A stretch of DNA of 64,000 nt from the NCBI RefSeq assembly GCF_003026285.1, contig NZ_PYOD01000009.1:1-64000 (forward strand), given 5' to 3'. Under the pieces are notes generated by a model. The model searched no databases and was not told where the DNA came from. It worked only from the letters and a program-made list of their open reading frames with translations. This DNA is from Photobacterium profundum. GTDB lineage: Bacteria; Pseudomonadota; Gammaproteobacteria; Enterobacterales; Vibrionaceae. Shown here in pieces: positions 41,478 through 50,461 of the stretch. Numbering within the stretch: position 1 is the stretch's first letter; every line of letters starts with the position of its first letter. The position numbers and the translations under genes are program-made.

Positions 41478-43760
41478 ATGATAAAAACTAAAATAAGCAA
41501 AACTTCTTTTACGCTTTCCACTCTCAGCTTGGCAATGGTATCAGCAGTAGCAGTTGCACAGCCGTTTGAAACCATAGGTACTCCAAGCAGTGATGCTATC
41601 GAAATATTTAGCACCTTACAAAATGACCAAAATATCGTATATATCAATGCCACTTCATGGTTAGATGACAGCACAGATACTGATAAACAACCCACATCAT
41701 TGTCTTTGCAAGTCATCGAAAATGATGTGATAAATAAGGGCAAAAAATATTTCATTGATTTCAGTGATATTGAAAACGACACTCAAAAAGTAATGGCTAA
41801 ACAAAAAATGAGCGCCATTACAGGTATGTCTTTCAATACTGATCTTATTGCTATCAGCGAATATAAAGGAGCACTTCTCTATACGCTGTTAGAAAGCACC
41901 GATGATTCAAATATCAGTAAATTGGATTCCTTAGCTGAAGCACCTTCGCGTTCGAAACGTAGCTTATCAAGCTTCGACTCACCAGCACCACGTAATAACA
42001 ATCAAAATACGACATCCACTTTACCGCACGTTGCGTTCTACATTAACGTGAACCGTGCTATCAGTGATAGTGAATGTACTTTCAATAGCTCTCATTTCTG
42101 GGATCGAGGCACACGTGTATTCTGTGATAATCCAAACATTTCATTGATCTACCGAGTGAACCTTGAACGTTCTTTACAGCACGGTACTATTGGATCAGCG
42201 ACCCCAGATGCAAAAATTGTACGAATCAGTCTCGATGAAGATTCAACAGGAGCAGGAATTCATTTGAATGATCGTTTAGATCATGTCGGTAATTCCGCAG
42301 ATTACACAACATTAGACGCTTGGTTCCGTGATTGGGCAACCGATGCGATTGCACAGGATTATCAATTCGCGTTCAAGGCCTCAAATGATAAAGCTGCAAT
42401 CTTGAAAACATTCCCAATTAATAACCTTAATGCCAACTACGAAAAGCGTGAGGTTTCAGGCTTTGAGCTTGGAGTAAGCGGAGGAGTTGAAGTAGGTAAA
42501 GAAGGGCCAAAAGGCAAACTAGAAGCATCTGCAAGTTATAGTCAAAGCCGTTGGTTAACCTACAACACATCAGATTATCGTGTTGAACGATCTGCACCGA
42601 ATGCGCGACAAGTCAGCTTTAAGTGGAACCGTGAACAATACGCAACGGCAGAATCCCTTCAAGATGATTTTACAGATGCATTATGGGCAACCAGTTATCC
42701 GGTCGATGTTAACCGTGTTAATCCAATTGGATATGCCAGCTTTATTCCCAACATGGACGTGATATATAAAGCCGAACCAACGACTACGGGTACAACTGAG
42801 TTCACTATTGATTCTTCTGTAAACATTCGTCCTATCTACAACGGTGGCTATAAACACTACTACGTTGTAGGTAGCCATGTATCTTATCAAGGATTAGAAA
42901 ATACCCCACGTAAACGTGTAAGTAAAAGTGCTAGCTTCACCGTTAACTGGGAGCACCCTGTCTTTACTGGTGGACGCCCTGTCAACATACAGCTGGGTGG
43001 CTTTGCAAACCGCTGTCTAGAGTCTGATACCAATGGTGTATTATCGGCACAAACATGTAACAACAAGAAGAGCAATCAATCATTCATCTACGATCAGCTC
43101 GGTCGCTACATGAGTGCTGCGAATACTCACCAGTGTTTAGACAGTCAAAATCTAACGCAGCTGCAAACGTGTAATGAAAGCCTTACCCAGCGTTGGGATT
43201 GGATTGCAAACAGTGACAAACTTTCCAATACATTTGACGGCCAAGTACTAGCACATGATAAATCAAGTGGGGATTTAGCTCTTTATGTTGAGAATAGCGA
43301 ACCAAGTGGCAGCAGTTCACGTACGATAACATCATATACAGACGTATTTCGTAATGAAAATGTGAGCCCTGTATTTGGTTACACTACCGGTAACCCTAGT
43401 ATCTTAGACAATTCATCAAACCAATTATACATTGCACATGGGGCAGCAATTGATGCTATTGGTACCCAACCTAATAACCTTGTGGGTGGTAATACAAATA
43501 ATGCCACCAGCGTAGATTTATCAAACGTAGTACAAATTAAAGTGTATTCAGGCGAGTTCACATATGGTGGCAAGCACATTCTGGCATTAGAATTTGTAAA
43601 ACGTGATGGTTCAATTCAAACCTTTGGTGCAAAAACCGGTTCGTCAGTCGGCACTGTACAACAAGAAACATTGGATGTGCCTGCAGGATCAACATTACAA
43701 TCAATGCATGTATGGAGCGGTGGTTGGTTAGTTGATGGATTACAGTTCAAATTTAGCTAA
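41478..43760 (+). CDS. hlyA: Pore-forming cytolysin of the Vibrio cholerae HlyA (VCC) type
   Basis: A 760-residue secreted beta-barrel toxin precursor. Signal peptide to about residue 27 (AVA-QPF); pro-domain to about 160; processing region with RSKR (158-161); cytolysin core starting LPHVAFYINVNRAISDSECT and including SLIYRVNLERSLQHGTIGSA, with the stem region GFELGVSGGVEVGKEG; a ricin-type beta-trefoil lectin domain (from about 500, with NRCLES and HQCLDSQ); and a C-terminal beta-prism lectin domain (from about 620, with GAAIDAIG and LVGGNT). The whole order matches V. cholerae cytolysin (741 residues). It would bind glycans, oligomerise to a heptamer and lyse host cells. Confidence 0.95.
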   Translation: MIKTKISKTSFTLSTLSLAMVSAVAVAQPFETIGTPSSDAIEIFSTLQNDQNIVYINATSWLDDSTDTDKQPTSLSLQVIENDVINKGKKYFIDFSDIENDTQKVMAKQKMSAITGMSFNTDLIAISEYKGALLYTLLESTDDSNISKLDSLAEAPSRSKRSLSSFDSPAPRNNNQNTTSTLPHVAFYINVNRAISDSECTFNSSHFWDRGTRVFCDNPNISLIYRVNLERSLQHGTIGSATPDAKIVRISLDEDSTGAGIHLNDRLDHVGNSADYTTLDAWFRDWATDAIAQDYQFAFKASNDKAAILKTFPINNLNANYEKREVSGFELGVSGGVEVGKEGPKGKLEASASYSQSRWLTYNTSDYRVERSAPNARQVSFKWNREQYATAESLQDDFTDALWATSYPVDVNRVNPIGYASFIPNMDVIYKAEPTTTGTTEFTIDSSVNIRPIYNGGYKHYYVVGSHVSYQGLENTPRKRVSKSASFTVNWEHPVFTGGRPVNIQLGGFANRCLESDTNGVLSAQTCNNKKSNQSFIYDQLGRYMSAANTHQCLDSQNLTQLQTCNESLTQRWDWIANSDKLSNTFDGQVLAHDKSSGDLALYVENSEPSGSSSRTITSYTDVFRNENVSPVFGYTTGNPSILDNSSNQLYIAHGAAIDAIGTQPNNLVGGNTNNATSVDLSNVVQIKVYSGEFTYGGKHILALEFVKRDGSIQTFGAKTGSSVGTVQQETLDVPAGSTLQSMHVWSGGWLVDGLQFKFS

Positions 43761-43783
43761 CTTTCTTATGCTTCTTTAAAGAA

Positions 43784-43819
43784 AAAAAGGGTATTTAATG
43801 AAAATTAAATACCCTTTTT
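43784..43819. terminator. Bidirectional terminator after the cytolysin gene
   Basis: A perfect 16-bp stem AAAAAGGGTATTTAAT/ATTAAATACCCTTTTT with a GAAA tetraloop, between the cytolysin and the convergent LysR gene. Confidence 0.93.
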
Positions 43820-43836
43820 ATTTCTATAGTAAGTAG

Positions 43837-44763
43837 TTACTCTTCTTTAGGTAACAAAGCACACATCACCTGAGGCCGCTTTGTACACTGAGACATCAAC
43901 AGGTCTTTCCGCTCAAGCAAAAATCCTAACAATACTTTTGCACTGCTACTCATTAACTCTCGTTGCGGATAAATCACATTTAATGGCATATTTGGTAACC
44001 GACAAGAAGGTAGCAGGTGAACTAAAACACCACTTTCTAATTTCTCGGCCACTTCAAAATACGGCAAAATCGACATCGCATCAGTACTCAAAATCGCTTT
44101 CAAAGCACTTTTCGAAGAATTCAAACGCATGCGAATATTACTATCATGAATCTTACGATCCAATATTTGCGAGAAATACCCAACCCCACAATTACTGTGT
44201 AGCACTATTGGTAATGCCCCAACAAACGTTTTATCGTCACAGTCTTTCGACGATATTGCACTAGCTGAAGCAACTAACACGCGTGGTACTCGCCCTACTT
44301 CGCGCGCGACAACATCCCTTTCCGTTATCTCTCCAATACGAAGTACCAAATCGTAACCTTGTTTAAATATCGACTCTTTATTGTCATTCATCTGAACATC
44401 TAGCTGAATATCAGGATGTAGCTTAGAGAACTCCATTAATAACGGGAAAACATACTCTTCCCCATAACTGCGTGGTATTCCAAGTCGCACTTTGCCTTTA
44501 TTCATACTGGTATATTGAACATTGATTAAGCGATGGTAACTAGTCAATACATCCACAGCGTGGCGATGGTATATTTCTCCTTGTTTTGATAGGTACACAT
44601 TATTGCCTTTTCGGACTAATAACTGACACCCAAAAGTTGATTCAAGGTTGTGAATCCATTTACTTACAGTACTGTTTGCGACACCGAGTTGCTCTGCTGC
44701 TAATGAAAAGCTTTTAGCTTCGACGATTTTCACAAACGCATTAAGCTGAGTCAGTTTATCCAT
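43837..44763 (-). CDS. LysR-family transcriptional regulator
   Basis: A 308-residue LysR protein with an N-terminal winged helix (LNAFVKIVEAKSFSLAAEQL, then GVANSTVSKWIHNLE) and a periplasmic-binding-like effector domain (VRLGIPRSYGEEYVFPLLME). It converges on the cytolysin gene and has no divergent neighbour within 350 nt, so its target is not evident. Linkage to the toxin gene is positional only. CrgA/PA-like LysR proteins of this type often act on oxidoreductase genes. Confidence 0.88.
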   Translation of the reverse strand: MDKLTQLNAFVKIVEAKSFSLAAEQLGVANSTVSKWIHNLESTFGCQLLVRKGNNVYLSKQGEIYHRHAVDVLTSYHRLINVQYTSMNKGKVRLGIPRSYGEEYVFPLLMEFSKLHPDIQLDVQMNDNKESIFKQGYDLVLRIGEITERDVVAREVGRVPRVLVASASAISSKDCDDKTFVGALPIVLHSNCGVGYFSQILDRKIHDSNIRMRLNSSKSALKAILSTDAMSILPYFEVAEKLESGVLVHLLPSCRLPNMPLNVIYPQRELMSSSAKVLLGFLLERKDLLMSQCTKRPQVMCALLPKEE

Positions 44764-45315
44764 ATTATTATTGTGTTTATTTTAATTATTAACAGCACTG
44801 AACATTATGTTCAGCATGTGTTTTATACGACATAACAAAGGAAGCTGAGTAAAAAACAGTATTTTAACATCACGAGCCAACGATGATGTAAAAAGCCTTT
44901 ACTGACAACATATTACACGGTGATAATAACAGGATAAATACTCTATGGTTACGTATTATTTTCTCATCAGACCAATAAAAAAATAGAAATGTAAGTTACA
45001 AAAAAAACTTTTATTAAAAATAAAACAAACACCATAATAATTATTTTTTCACACTAACATATGGAAGTAACAACACAATTATATAACAACCTCGCATTCA
45101 TAATTGTAATGAAAACATTGTAATGATTAATTTTCATAAGCCATTTCTTAATGAGAAGATAGTCAATAATAGGACGGTAAACCCTCGTGTTGTACTCCAT
45201 GACCTAAATAGGAAGTACAGACCAAAAATAAAACAAATTTATAAAACAAAAAGCGCAGTACATGAAGGTACTGCGCTTTATAATAATATTCTTTATAGCT
45301 CACGTTTCAAATAGA
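44764..45315. other. AT-rich intergenic region
   Basis: 552 nt without a convincing gene. A plus-strand frame at 45123-45314 is only 63 codons and contains the terminator hairpin of the minus-strand gene, so I reject it. The segment 44980-45120 is extremely AT-rich. Confidence 0.5.
45250..45279 (-). terminator. Terminator of the alcohol dehydrogenase-family gene
   Basis: A perfect 12-bp stem AAAGCGCAGTAC/GTACTGCGCTTT with a 6-nt loop. Read on the minus strand it is followed by TGTTTTAT. Confidence 0.85.
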
Positions 45316-46368
45316 TTAGAAGCCTTCTAGAACCACTTTGCCGATTGACTTACCAGATTCGATATAAGCATGTGCTTTTTTAAGGTTTTCAGCATTTATC
45401 TTGCCAAAATTCTGCCCTAATGTTGTGACTAACTCACCATCATCAATCAATGAAGATACTGCGTTTAATAACTGGCGCTGCTTATCCATATCGGCAGTTT
45501 GGAACATTGAACGTGTAAACATTAATTCCCAATGAAGTGATAACGACTTACGCTTCAACTTCATAATATCAATTGGTTCTTGAGGATCATCAATCAACGC
45601 CAGTTGCCCTTGAGGCGCTAAGGCTTCAACAATCTCATCAAAATGTTTATCTGTGTGTGTAAGGCTAATTACATGTGTAACATCACTGATTCCGATACGT
45701 GCCAGCTCTTCAGTGAGTGATTTCGAATGGTCGATTACATAATCAGCACCTAGGCTTGCTACCCATGCTTGGCTCTCTTTACGTGAAGCAGTACCAATCA
45801 CTGTTGCATTCGTTAACTTAACCGCTAACTGGGTTAAAATTGAGCCGACACCACCAGATGCACCCACGATCAGTAAACGGGTATCTGTTGGTTTCTTTGC
45901 TTCATTGGCAGCTTGATCTGAAGCTACATGGCTAATCACGTTAAATCCAAGTCGATCAAACAGTAGCTCCCAAGCCGTAATTGCCGTTAGCGGTAAAGCT
46001 GCGGCTTCTTTATTCGATAATGTTAATGGCTGCTTACCGACAATGCGTTCATCCACAAGATGGTATTCAGCATTGGTGCCTTGACGGGTAATATCACCGG
46101 CATACCATACTTTATCACCCACTTTATAGTGCTCTACATCATCACCAATCGCGACAATTTCACCGACGGCATCCCAACCTAAAATTTTATGTTCACCTTC
46201 ATTCGGTTGAGCATTACGACGAATTTTAGTATCAACAGGATTAACCGAAATCGCATTCACGTTAACCAATACATCTCGTCCTGTTGCCGTCGGCATTGGT
46301 AACTCGATATCTAATAGTGCATCTGGTTGATCAATGGCTTTCGCTTCTAAGTATCCGATGGCTTTCAT
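45316..46368 (-). CDS. Zinc-binding alcohol dehydrogenase family protein (MDR, quinone reductase-like)
   Basis: A 350-residue medium-chain dehydrogenase. N-terminal GroES-like domain with VNVNAISVNPVDTKIR and GWDAVGEIVAIGDDVEHYK, then a Rossmann fold with LLIVGASGGVGSILTQLA for NADPH. It lacks the Cys/His ligands of true zinc alcohol dehydrogenases, so it is probably an NADPH quinone or enone reductase despite the family name. It is divergent from a LysR gene 125 nt away, the usual arrangement for such a regulator and its target. Confidence 0.9.
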   Translation of the reverse strand: MKAIGYLEAKAIDQPDALLDIELPMPTATGRDVLVNVNAISVNPVDTKIRRNAQPNEGEHKILGWDAVGEIVAIGDDVEHYKVGDKVWYAGDITRQGTNAEYHLVDERIVGKQPLTLSNKEAAALPLTAITAWELLFDRLGFNVISHVASDQAANEAKKPTDTRLLIVGASGGVGSILTQLAVKLTNATVIGTASRKESQAWVASLGADYVIDHSKSLTEELARIGISDVTHVISLTHTDKHFDEIVEALAPQGQLALIDDPQEPIDIMKLKRKSLSLHWELMFTRSMFQTADMDKQRQLLNAVSSLIDDGELVTTLGQNFGKINAENLKKAHAYIESGKSIGKVVLEGF

Positions 46369-46493
46369 GGCTATTCTCTTTAATATTTGAAGGGGTATAT
46401 GTTGTTAAAGCAATAATAGAAGAGAATGTTCCAATTAAAAACAGCATAATGATTTAAACTTTTTCAAAATAATATTGATAATAGGTATTAACC

Positions 46494-47438
46494 ATGAACA
46501 CAGCAGACCTCGAGCTTTTTGTGCGAACCGCCGATATCGGTAATATTACGGCAGCCGCAGTACAACTCGACATTAGCCCTGCAGCCGCAAGTGCTGCCCT
46601 GAAACGACTTGAAAAGCAATTGGGTATTGAGTTGTTTATTCGTTCAACACGTCAGTTACGTATTACCGCTGAAGGTGAACGTTTTCTACTTCATTGTCGT
46701 CAAGCACTGAGCTCGCTGGATGATGCCAAAGCATCAATTACGGAAATGAAGGGAGAAATAGCCGGAGAAGTGCGTTTATCTGTTTCTTCAGATTTAGGAC
46801 GTAACCTTATTTTACCGTGGTTAGACGAAGTCATGGATAACAACCCTAAACTCAGTTTTCAACTCAGTATTGGCGATTCGCTGGCTGATTTCTACATGGA
46901 TAAGGTCGATGTTGCCCTACGTTATGGGCAGCCTGAAGACTCAACAATGATCGCATTTAAATTAGCCACAGTAGACCGTGTAATTTGCGCTTCACCTGGT
47001 TATATTGCGACATATGGTTCACCCAAAAAACCTGAAGATTTACTACAACATAATTGTTTGCTGTATCAGTTAGGCAGCAAAACATATAACCAGTGGGAGC
47101 TGATAAGTAAAAACAGTGGCAATACGATCTCGAACACTGATGACAGTATTAAATCCAGATCTAAAATCAAAGTAAGCAGTAATCGCATGTGTAACGATGG
47201 CGATATTGTTAAGCGTTGGGCAGTTGCAGGTAAAGGGATCGCATTAAAATCACGTTTAGATTTAAGCCATGATCTGAATGCAGGTCGAGTAATCGAGCTA
47301 ATGCCCGATTACTATGTTGAACCAACAAGCTTATGGCTAATTTGCCCAAACCGAAAACAGGTAACTCCTGCCATTTTACTATTGCGAGATTTGCTAAGAG
47401 TAAAATGCCAAGCGCTACTACAAAATAGACATATTTAG
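46494..47438 (+). CDS. LysR-family transcriptional regulator, divergent from the dehydrogenase
   Basis: A 314-residue LysR protein: DNA-binding domain LELFVRTADIGNITAAAVQL, then ISPAAASAALKRLEKQLG, followed by an effector domain with LPWLDEVMDNNPKLSFQLSI. The C-terminal part (GKGIALKSRLDLSHDLNAGR) is of the CrgA/DhcR type. It likely controls the dehydrogenase gene on the other side of the shared gap. This is inferred from position. Confidence 0.88.
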   Translation: MNTADLELFVRTADIGNITAAAVQLDISPAAASAALKRLEKQLGIELFIRSTRQLRITAEGERFLLHCRQALSSLDDAKASITEMKGEIAGEVRLSVSSDLGRNLILPWLDEVMDNNPKLSFQLSIGDSLADFYMDKVDVALRYGQPEDSTMIAFKLATVDRVICASPGYIATYGSPKKPEDLLQHNCLLYQLGSKTYNQWELISKNSGNTISNTDDSIKSRSKIKVSSNRMCNDGDIVKRWAVAGKGIALKSRLDLSHDLNAGRVIELMPDYYVEPTSLWLICPNRKQVTPAILLLRDLLRVKCQALLQNRHI

Positions 47439-47454
47439 CTTACCTACACCTCTT

Positions 47455-48357
47455 TTAACGCATCCATTCGCGGTGAAGCTGCTCACTATCACCCAAATAA
47501 GCGAGTAGCCATTCAAGTGCAGGGTTTACGCATTCGGTATTCCATGCAAGGCAACATGGGCTAACCGCGGGTTTATTCACTAACTGCTTTTCGACTAATT
47601 CACCCGATTCAATCCGAGGAATTGCCATATGCGTAGGCACAACACTGATCCCCAGCCCTGCCTTTAAGCACTGTAGCGCACTGTACCAATTCGGCACCAT
47701 GATTCGGCGCTGGTTATCCATTATCCAAGTAACACGTTTAGGTAACGTACGCGCCGTATCTTCAAGACAAATTGCCGGATACTGAACTAACTCTTCTGCG
47801 GTAAGTTTATGTTCCACACTTGCTAGTGGGTGATCTTTACTCACCACAAATTTCCAGGTGAGTGTTCCCATATCGCGATAGTCGAATGCCCCACCAACAG
47901 GAACAGCAGCGGTAGCACCAATTGCTAAATCTGCTCTGCCATCAGCAAGCGCATCCCAGACACCATTGAACACTTCCATGCTTAAATGTAATTCTACATC
48001 AGGAAAGGCAACGTAAAAGTCACGTACTAAGGTATTTACTCGGCTTTCTCTTACTACGGTATCTAAAGCAACAGAGACACTTTGTGACCAACCATTTGCT
48101 ACACGCTGCGTTTGCAAACGCATCAATTCCATTTGCTTAATTAACTTGCGTGCTTCTTCGACAAAATACTCGCCAGCTGGCGTTAATTTAACCTGCCTGT
48201 GCAAGCGAACAAATAAATCGACAGCTAAACGCTCTTCGATTAATCGAACGGTGTAACTAATTGCACTTGGTACTTTATGTAATTCTTCTGCCGCAGCGGA
48301 AAAGCTGCCACGCCTAGCGACAACATCAATAACTTGCAGATCATTGTATGAAAACAT
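47455..48357 (-). CDS. punR: LysR-family regulator PunR (YdhB)
   Basis: A 300-residue LysR protein that closely matches my memory of E. coli PunR/YdhB: VVARRGSFSAAAEELHKVPS, then AISYTVRLIEE, EVFNGVWDALADGRADLAIG, DTARTLPKRVTWIMDNQRR and WLLAYLGDSEQLHREW are shared nearly in full. PunR activates the purine nucleoside exporter or importer gene punC, which is divergent here with a 106-nt gap, as in E. coli. Confidence 0.9.
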   Translation of the reverse strand: MFSYNDLQVIDVVARRGSFSAAAEELHKVPSAISYTVRLIEERLAVDLFVRLHRQVKLTPAGEYFVEEARKLIKQMELMRLQTQRVANGWSQSVSVALDTVVRESRVNTLVRDFYVAFPDVELHLSMEVFNGVWDALADGRADLAIGATAAVPVGGAFDYRDMGTLTWKFVVSKDHPLASVEHKLTAEELVQYPAICLEDTARTLPKRVTWIMDNQRRIMVPNWYSALQCLKAGLGISVVPTHMAIPRIESGELVEKQLVNKPAVSPCCLAWNTECVNPALEWLLAYLGDSEQLHREWMR

Positions 48358-48463
48358 ATCACATCAAATTTTTTGAAAGCAATGTTGAAATATTACCGTT
48401 TCACAGCCAGTAAAACCACCATTAAACTTGCCGCAATGTTATTTGATTAAAAGAAAAAGCGTA

Positions 48464-49672
48464 ATGAAAAACCAACCATCAAAAATCACCCTAGCCTGGT
48501 TTGCATGCCTTAGTATGTTAGGGTTTCTCGCAACAGACATGTATTTACCTGCATTTGCAACAATTCAAGAAGAGTTTGGTACAACACAATCACTTATTGG
48601 TCTCTCTTTAAGTATCTTCCTTCTTGGTATGGCGTTAGGGCAGTTGATCTACGGACCACTTTCAGACCGCATTGGACGTATTAAAGTCTTAATTGGCGGT
48701 ATGACGTTGTTCAGTATAGCTTCTGTATTATGTGCTTTTGCACCGAACGTAGAAATGTTTCTTGTAGCACGTTTTGCACAGGCTTTAGGTGCATGTAGTG
48801 CTACCGTTATTTGGCAAGCAGTTGTTGTTGACCGTTACGAAGGTAAAGTATCTGAACGCGTGTTTGCGACAATCATGCCGCTAGTAGCCTTATCTCCGGC
48901 ACTTGCTCCTCTTGCTGGTGCGATGCTTGAAGGTCAATTCGGCTGGCGTAGTATTTTTGTTTCTCTTGTTGGCTTTGGTGCTGTTTTAGCTATTATGTCA
49001 CTGAAAGAGACTGAAAGTGCACCAACAGTAAAAAACCATGAAAAAGTATTCGTTCAGCTAAAGAAAGATTATAAGCAAATTTTAAGTTCAAAAAAATTCA
49101 TCGGCAACATGCTAATTTTTGCAGCATGTTCTGCAGCGTTCTTTGCTTATTTAACTGGCTCACCGTTCATTATGGGCGCAATGGGTTATTCAGGCGCTGA
49201 TATCGGCTTAAGCTATGCTCCACAAACGGTTGGCTTCATTGTTGGTGGTTACGGTTGCCGTACACTATTGGCTAAATATGAAAGCAAGAAAATTTTGCCA
49301 TGGTTACTAACGCTATTCGTTACCACAGTAGTTATGATGTTCTTGATTTCACTAAGTACATCACCAACATCAATTTGGCCAATTTTACTTCCATTCTGCT
49401 TCCTAGCGGTTGCAAATGGTGCGATTTATCCAATCGTTGTTAGCCAAGCATTATCTGAATTCAAGAACTGTAGTGCAACAGCAGCTGGCTTACTTAACTT
49501 TATGCAAACAATGGTTTGTGTGGCAGCAAGTGCATTAGTATCTGCATTTACTGCACATGGCCTAATTACGGTAACAACAGCCATGTTCGTGACAGGCTTT
49601 GTAGCTTTGATTGGTTTTAGCCTTGTTGTACAAGCACGTCGTGAAATACCACAAGACGCACAAACAGCTTAA
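48464..49672 (+). CDS. punC: Purine nucleoside transporter PunC (YdhC), MFS Bcr/CflA type
   Basis: A 402-residue major facilitator with 12 helices. Start LGFLATDMYLPAFATIQEEF and the loop GPLSDRIGRIKVL are Bcr/CflA family marks, and the segments AACSAAFFAYLTGSPFIMGA and FCFLAVANGAIYPIVVSQAL match E. coli YdhC (PunC). It was long annotated as a drug efflux pump; in E. coli it is reported to transport purine nucleosides under PunR. The ATG at 48464 is preferred over the upstream open codons because it begins MKNQPSKITLAWFACL. Confidence 0.88.
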   Translation: MKNQPSKITLAWFACLSMLGFLATDMYLPAFATIQEEFGTTQSLIGLSLSIFLLGMALGQLIYGPLSDRIGRIKVLIGGMTLFSIASVLCAFAPNVEMFLVARFAQALGACSATVIWQAVVVDRYEGKVSERVFATIMPLVALSPALAPLAGAMLEGQFGWRSIFVSLVGFGAVLAIMSLKETESAPTVKNHEKVFVQLKKDYKQILSSKKFIGNMLIFAACSAAFFAYLTGSPFIMGAMGYSGADIGLSYAPQTVGFIVGGYGCRTLLAKYESKKILPWLLTLFVTTVVMMFLISLSTSPTSIWPILLPFCFLAVANGAIYPIVVSQALSEFKNCSATAAGLLNFMQTMVCVAASALVSAFTAHGLITVTTAMFVTGFVALIGFSLVVQARREIPQDAQTA

Positions 49673-49738
49673 CGTTACATAGCGTATATAGTCATAGATA
49701 TTAAGTTGATGTTGTAAACGCTAAATGTAATTAATACG

Positions 49739-49766
49739 AAAAGTCGACCACAAGGTCGACTTTTTT
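49739..49766 (+). terminator. Terminator after punC
   Basis: Stem AAAAGTCGACC/GGTCGACTTTT with an ACAA tetraloop and T6. Confidence 0.94.
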
Positions 49767-49834
49767 GTATCTGCAATATGGTATGACCATCTCGATTAAC
49801 GGCTAGTACGCGCATAAGACAATGAATACATGAT

Positions 49835-50458
49835 TTACATCACTTTTGAAATTGCCTTTAAAATATCTTTAGGTGAAATAAGGGAAGGAATTGCAACCCA
49901 TGTTCCTTGAGGCTCATTCCCATAAACCAATATTCCTGCATGTTGCGTTTTATCCGCATCCACTATCGGGTCAAGATCATAAACACCTAACTTACGCCTA
50001 AGCCTTTCTATATCGTCATATTCTCCTGTTAGAAATAACCAACCGGGCTGTGCTGAAAATACGTCAGCATAACGTCTAAGACGTTCAGGAGTATCAAATT
50101 CAGGATCCAAAGTGATTGAATAGAAATAAATATCTTTACCTAATTTATCGCCTAGCTCTTCCTGTACTCTAGCCAACCTTGAAGTGGTTGGAACACAGAT
50201 CCCACCACAATTTGTATAAATGAAATTAATAAGTACCACTTTATCTTTGATTAAATCGTCATAAAATTTCACTGACTCATTAAATTGATTTCTCAGTTCA
50301 ATATTGGGTAAATACCCCTTCATTCTTACAGACGGAAATGTTGATGTCACCTCTTCGAAAACGGTATTGTTAGACCTATTCGTTTGGGTCTTTTCAAAAT
50401 ATTTAAAACCACCAAAGAAGCCTACGCCAACAACCATTAAGATCAGTAAAACTTTCAT
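49835..50458 (-). CDS. SCO1/SenC family copper protein
   Basis: A 207-residue thioredoxin-fold protein with an N-terminal membrane anchor (LLILMVVGVGFFGGF). The copper ligands are complete: Cys84 and Cys88 in NCGGICVP (CxxxC) and His173 in TQHAGILVYG. SCO proteins deliver copper to cytochrome oxidase or reduce its cysteines; here the gene lies 3 nt after a multicopper oxidase, so it may metallate that enzyme instead. The two form an operon on the minus strand. Confidence 0.9.
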   Translation of the reverse strand: MKVLLILMVVGVGFFGGFKYFEKTQTNRSNNTVFEEVTSTFPSVRMKGYLPNIELRNQFNESVKFYDDLIKDKVVLINFIYTNCGGICVPTTSRLARVQEELGDKLGKDIYFYSITLDPEFDTPERLRRYADVFSAQPGWLFLTGEYDDIERLRRKLGVYDLDPIVDADKTQHAGILVYGNEPQGTWVAIPSLISPKDILKAISKVM

Positions 50459-50461
50459 TCA

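Noticed and set aside
45123..45314. Plus-strand 63-codon frame before the dehydrogenase gene
   Set aside because: It contains the terminator hairpin of the opposing gene and has a lysine-rich, AT-driven composition without a ribosome site.
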